In this document: positions 59,101 through 64,000 of the stretch, in pieces
Layout: every line of letters starts with the position of its first letter
How positions within the stretch are numbered: the stretch's first letter is position 1
Assembly: GCA_949361645.1 (NCBI GenBank)
Contig: OX442426.1
Coordinates: 5,278,278 to 5,342,277, forward strand
Reading direction: 5' to 3'
DNA length: 64,000 nucleotides
From: Spongilla lacustris
Taxonomy: Eukaryota > Porifera > Demospongiae > Spongillida > Spongillidae
Translations under genes and position numbers: made by a program
The notes under the pieces: generated by a model
The model's database searches: none
What the model was told of the DNA's origin: nothing
What the model saw: the letters and a program-made list of their open reading frames with translations, nothing else

Positions 59101-60560
59101 TTGTTATGGAGGAGGGGGGGGGGGATTATGCATCGTAGGAGTAGATAAAGTATCAAACACATGTTAAGGAAAGAATGTAGCCTGAAAGAAATGGCATGCG
59201 ACAGGATATCATTGGAAGGACAGAGAGATGGCTTTTATTGGGTATGCAAAAATGAGAAAGGGTAGAGTTTAGCTGATGGGGGGGGGGGGGGGGGGGGGGG
59301 CTTTTTGTGTCACTGTAGTATACTTTAGATAAGAAAGTTAAATTTAGCTGTAAATGAAGATGTGCTGTATGGCAGTACCAAGAATGGGGTTTTGTATGAG
59401 TGCAAATGATCCAAAGAGGGACACGTGAAGTAAGAACGTTTGGCAGCAAGAGAGAGCAAACTATCCTTACCTTGCTTTTATCAGAGGTGCAGTCACCTTG
59501 TAACCTTCCACCTTTGTAACCTCACCTTTCTAACCTTCCACCTTTGTAACCTCACCTTTCTAACCTTCCACCTTTGTAACCTCACCTTTGTAACCTCACG
59601 TTTGTAACCTATGTACTATTCATTGTTGACACCTACATGTACCAGCCAGATGTTAAAATCGTGGAGGGAGGAATGTTAACCTATCATTCCTTACTCCATG
59701 ATGTTAACTTCCATGTACACCTACATATAGTGGTTCTTCCCTCCGCGGGCTCGTGTACATCTATACATATTGTGGTTCATGAAATGTAACACTACAACTT
59801 GTAGGTCTTAGTATTGCATTGCAGGAAAGGAGCTTAAATCCAACTGCAGGTATGGAACCTTGAAGCATAGATAATGGAATTACATTATCTATGCTTGAAG
59901 CATACGTGTACTGTGTGCATATACTTAACTCGATAATTGGACATTCCGTTGGTCAAACCAGAGGTGATGTATAAAGGGATTCAAAACGAATCACACGTGC
60001 GCCATTGACTTCAGCAATGTAAGTGCTTGAGTTCCTCGCAAGCGTGAATCACACCTAAGTAGACCCCCCCCCCCCCCCCCCCAAAAAAAAAGGGGGGGGG
60101 GGCAGACTTTGTAGGTTGAATTACAAGTCTTGAATGCTACAGGGTAACCAATTATCCTTTTTCACAGGCAGCTTATAGATAATCCACGATAGATTCATTA
60201 ATTGTTGCTAGATTTGTTGTCACGTCCTTTATAATTCAAGGAGAAGACAAATCGGCTATTTAGTAACTTGTATGGGAGGATCCATTGACCTACATGTAGA
60301 AGTTCTAGCTGTGTTATTGTCCTGTTTGGTACATACCATTCGTGTAGTCTATTGTATACCTATCGCTTTAGTGTTGGCATATACAAACCTCACAGTGACA
60401 TGTGCTATACCTTACTCTTGGGGGGAGAGCCACGCCATTGTGTTACGATAGTGTCTGGTTTGGGTAAATTATTTTGACAGTGCAGTGTTGGTCGTGTGCC
60501 CATCACATGTTTTTAAAGGTCGAACGTGTCCCATTTGTTCAGTGAATTTCTACAAAGGTG
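59101..60560. other. presumed FARSB intron, with small repeats and hairpin
   Basis: Holds a G23 run (59278-59300) and a repeat of TAACCTTCCACCTTTGTAAC plus CTCACCTTT at about 59497-59605. A perfect 14-base hairpin, AAGCATAGATAATG, lies at 59863-59896. A run of C19, A9 and G11 lies at 60064-60102. No FARSB exon was found. Confidence 0.4.
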
Positions 60561-61669
60561 AAAGATGGAAGGAAATTCAAATGTCAGTACATTGAGAACG
60601 CAGGGGGGAAAAAAGCAGAGGGGCATCTTTGAAGCTGGTTATGGTTATTCCTCGCAATCATGTTTCTATTACAGTTTCAGAAGGCGTAGGGTTGTCTGCG
60701 CTTGTTCCAGATTCCTGCAATCCTGTGGAATCACTCCATGTCTCCTTGTCTCTATTAATGGTTGGTTGGGTAGAATCTTTGCTGTCTCTGTGTGGCAGGA
60801 TAGCTAGTACCACACTTCGTACTTCAAGGGTGGTCAGGTGGATCTTCTATGTCCATATTCAAGTTGGCATCATCAACAATTGGAATGTCAGTGGTTGTTG
60901 ACATGGGCATGACTATTTAGGGGGGTTTTCGAATGCTGGTGCTTGGGTGAAAAGATAATGGTTGCCCAGCAACGAAGTGTCTTAAGCTTACATTGCACAT
61001 CATGAATTGTCTAAGTTCTTTCCAGGAGTGGGAGGGTACAGTCCTAGCCAAGTGTACACAGTTTCTGCATGACTGACTCCAATTTCCCTGAAATGTAGCG
61101 ATGTGGTCACAAGACATTGCTTTGTACAAAAGGTCACTTTCCCACGTCATGTCTTTTGGGAGATTATCGCCTACCAAAAAGTTCGCCTTGTACAATTTTG
61201 CAACTTGGACTAATTATAGGTGTTGATCCCATCAACTTGCAACTACAGTTTTGGCATCAATTTATTACCCTACCTTTTAAAAGTAGTACCGTCAATAAAC
61301 AGGTTTCATTTCTGTGAGAGAAACAACGTTCTCTTTTTCTTCTGTATGATTAAGTAACGACCATTGCCCCAAATAAAATTACACCAAAAAAATTGCATAT
61401 TTTTTGCAGCAGGAGCATATATAATAGGTTTGGGAGTGGGCAGCCTTTGGGCTGAGACACAACAAGTGCAATTGACATAGTCCAACCACTGTTAGCAATG
61501 CAAACAGTGTGTGTAGAGTATCAAAACAGTCCTGTCCCTGTGATCACAATAACAAGAATGCACTTTTAAAATGTACATAGGAAGTAGTGGTACTCTATTC
61601 ATGTAAATGGCTATACAGGGCTTCTGTTGCAGTGCCCATTTCCTTGTCTGTGAGAATATAAATTCATCC
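60561..61669. other. unassigned, possibly tail of the decayed element
   Basis: Minus-strand frames (for example 60917-61195) are longer than background but show no motif I recognise. The block may belong to the transposon-like pseudogene that starts just above it. Confidence 0.3.
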
Positions 61670-63500
61670 AGTGTATATCTTAGGATCTACGGAAACTAAA
61701 AGGTCACTAAAGTGAACTATCAAAACATCAGCTGGGTCAGGATAAGAGAAAGACTTACTTGGTCCATGAGGGTGGAGGAAGGTTACAGTTACTTCCTGTA
61801 ATTCAGGATCTGTTTTCAAAACATAGCGGCACTGTCATATATCACTGCCATGTAGCCTTTAGCTTCTTGAATGCTCACAGAGCTGCATAAAGACAACGTG
61901 TCTACAGTCTCAGTGCGGCAAACACTGCTGGTACTGTATTCCCGGGCACCTGTAGGGTCTGGGCACCTGTAGGGTCTTACAGTGCATTTTGTGTGTTCCA
62001 GGAATCGTTTTGGCTTTTGACAGCCTTTTGCTTAGCAAACTCTGCTCCTCACCCCAATCTTGGCTTGTCAAGTTCTTAAAGGTTATACCAGTCATTTTAG
62101 ACTGACAAAATGTAAACAGCTCAAGGGGGGTTGTTACAGGGTGTGTATGTGGCCACTGTATACTCACTGCAGACAACAGCTCAAGGGTGTTGTTATGTGG
62201 CCAATGTGTAATCACTGCAGACAACAGCTCAGGGGGGGAGGGGGGGTTGTGATGTGGCCACTTTTATACTCACCGCAGACAACAGCTCAGGGGGGGAGGG
62301 GGGGTTGTGATGTGGCCACTTTTATACTCACCGCAGACAACAGCTCAGGGGGGGTTGTGATGTGGCCACTTTTATACTCACTGCAGACTGGCTTTGGCAG
62401 CTTCTCTCCTTACAGTTCCCCCCACTCCATCAGGTGGCCCCTTGCCATGGCTTGTTGCGAAGAAATGCCATTCTGCAACTAATCCAAAGTCGTCATAGTG
62501 GTGGCACAAATGGATGAAGTTCTTACAGTTCTTATATTATAAATAATAAATTATTTTAGTTACTTTGTAATTTGTCTTTAAAAGCTCAACCAGGTGTCGT
62601 TGGAACAGGTGCTCTGCCACTACACCATGGATATTGCAGTCTGAAATAACAACATAGCTGCCATGTGTTTAGCCCCACACCTTCAAGGTTGAGGTAGCAA
62701 ACATGTTGATGGAAGGGTAGCTTGTGTGTTTGTCCAATGGTATCCCTGTATGGCATCCTGTATAATGAATGTGTAGTTTTCAGAGAAGTCACCTAACACC
62801 AAAAACTTGGCCTTCATTAAGTGCAGTTTTTTTTCCCACCTTATCTTTCAAGAACTTGGATTGCTCTTTTTAAATAGCTATAAAATCATGCTGTTGGAGC
62901 ATCTGCAGTTTTTCAATAAAGGTCTCAACGAATTCTTCAATGGATTGAATGATGGTTTCCAACTGAGACCTGTCTGTGGTAGTCCTCTGCTTGGACTGGA
63001 TCTCATCAGATTCATTTTCATCAAAAGTATTCCAAAGGGCTTTCATTTAGCTTATCAGTTCCTGAGCAACTACATGTCAGGAAGATAAAGTTTGCACCTA
63101 ATTGCTTATAGAAATGCTTCAGTGATGATATCTCAGACTCATCGATCATTGTAAAAATCCTCCATCTTGGATCCAACCATCATAAGTTTTGTGGATAGTA
63201 ATAATAGTACATATGCATACACTGTGAGTTCCACTTGCTCTGGTTATGATGCATTCCCTTGGACGCATATCTGCAAATGTTGAAAACCCAATTTCTTCTT
63301 TGGGTGCCTTTCTACAAAGAGCTGATAAGATTCCTTTTAGGTTACACAAGAGAACCCTCTTAGGACATGGACCTTTGTGCACCATTGATGTTTTAAGACA
63401 TGCAATCTTTTTTGTCTGGCATAAGGCAAGAAACTTCATAAAACTTAACAAGTTCTTTTGTTTCCTGAATTATTGGCCACACTTTTTTGGGATTTGGAGT
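61670..63500 (-). pseudogene. decayed transposase-like gene of a widespread invertebrate family
   Basis: Conserved blocks lie colinear on the minus strand. In order they are VKFYEV...PDKKDCMS (about 63.4 kb), a CNLKGIL block and SGTHSVCICTI (63.2-63.35 kb), GDFSENYTFIIQDAIQGYHW (about 62.72-62.79 kb), CHHYDDFGLVAEWHFFATSH then GKGPPDGVGGTVRR (62.40-62.51 kb), TIPGTHK (about 62.0 kb), and FLHPHGPSKSF (about 61.78 kb). I recall this architecture from repeated genes of unknown name in many invertebrates; it was not checked by search. The GDF, a lost downstream SDG and the AEW blocks suggest an RNase-H-like DDE/D core (inference). Stops and frameshifts separate the blocks. A clean donor (CTGCAG then GTGAGT) follows the GGTVRR exon. 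Confidence 0.6.
62110..62390. repeat. ~60-bp repeat with G runs inside the pseudogene's intron
   Basis: About four copies of CACTGCAGACAACAGCTCA followed by a G run and TTGTGATGTGGCCAC. On the minus strand each copy begins near the donor that ends the preceding coding block, so the array again starts at a splice site. Confidence 0.85.
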
Positions 63501-64000
63501 AGTGAGAATGCCTGTCTCTAAAGTGACAATTGTTGCAAATGTATATGATCTACGTGTAGCTGATTATACTCGTGGTGAGGTGGTCAGGTAGTGCTGTCTG
63601 GTGAACTCAGAATATAGGGAACCACTGCTGCGCAAACGAGTTTTTGTAGACAGTATATATTGTATATACACCGCGCACCTGTATTAAACACAAATGGTTT
63701 GATCAGTGTAATTATTTTGCTATAAAAGACCTCCTACCATCACCATGGTTAGGACCTCTCTTCCTTGTCTTACATGTAGCTGGAGCTGGCCTCCTGCGAC
63801 CACGTTTTGATGAACAAATGAAATGCAGATTACATATAAATACCGGTACATAAAGACCAATGGTTCCCCTAAATTGTGACTCCAGGCTAGGGGAGTAGGT
63901 TATTGCCTTAGGCATTAATGACTCAGTATCTTTCCCATCATTATTTTATGGGCAGAGCTAGCAAATGAAAGATCTTTATCTGTCTATACACTCTGTTCTC
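63501..64000. other. no gene assigned
   Basis: Upstream of the decayed element on the minus strand. A basic stretch (KRGRRRPAPATCKTRKRG) in the minus frame at 63712-63915 could be its N-terminal nuclear-localisation region, but this is speculative. Confidence 0.3.

Overview
The window looks like a stretch of an early-branching animal genome, most likely a sponge, though that is an inference. The genes are metazoan and spliced with GT-AG introns. The single homeobox gene is intermediate between the BarH and Bsh classes. There are several decayed LINE copies, DNA-transposon remnants and an unusual load of tandem repeats. There is nothing prokaryotic: no operons and no CRISPR array. The 200 Ns at 22314-22513 look like a scaffolding join, so sequence on its two sides may not be truly adjacent.

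Layout: 0-5 kb holds two broken LINE copies in opposite orientation, a tRNA-like SINE head and two short inverted-repeat elements. An intronless homeobox gene lies on the minus strand at 7.7-8.4 kb. From 20.4 kb down to 10.0 kb, on the minus strand, run the last five recognisable exons of an LPCAT3-like membrane-bound O-acyltransferase; its introns are filled with unrelated minisatellites. The 20.4-27 kb region holds a LINE fragment, the gap, a ~0.75 kb dispersed element with a second copy at 39.9 kb, a decayed transposon-like gene and a 24-bp minisatellite. A single-exon 720-residue membrane-anchored GTPase lies on the minus strand at 27.4-29.5 kb. A 7.2-kb array of a 30-bp unit with clear higher-order duplication fills 30.2-37.4 kb. 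A MITE and foldback island follows at 38-40.6 kb.

From 44.4 to 58.4 kb, on the plus strand, lie seventeen exons of the cytosolic phenylalanyl-tRNA synthetase beta subunit (FARSB). They splice into one uninterrupted 446-codon frame. The last part of the gene is not in the window. Nearly every larger intron carries its own private minisatellite, and several arrays appear to be built from splice-site-proximal sequence. From 61.7 to 63.5 kb, minus strand, is a decayed gene of a family I recall as widespread and transposase-like.

The three spliced or intact housekeeping and signalling genes (acyltransferase, GTPase, FARSB) show no shared pathway; they are simply neighbours. The main biological signal here is repeat biology: arrays that grow from splice sites, a satellite with higher-order structure, and many long C or G homopolymer runs.
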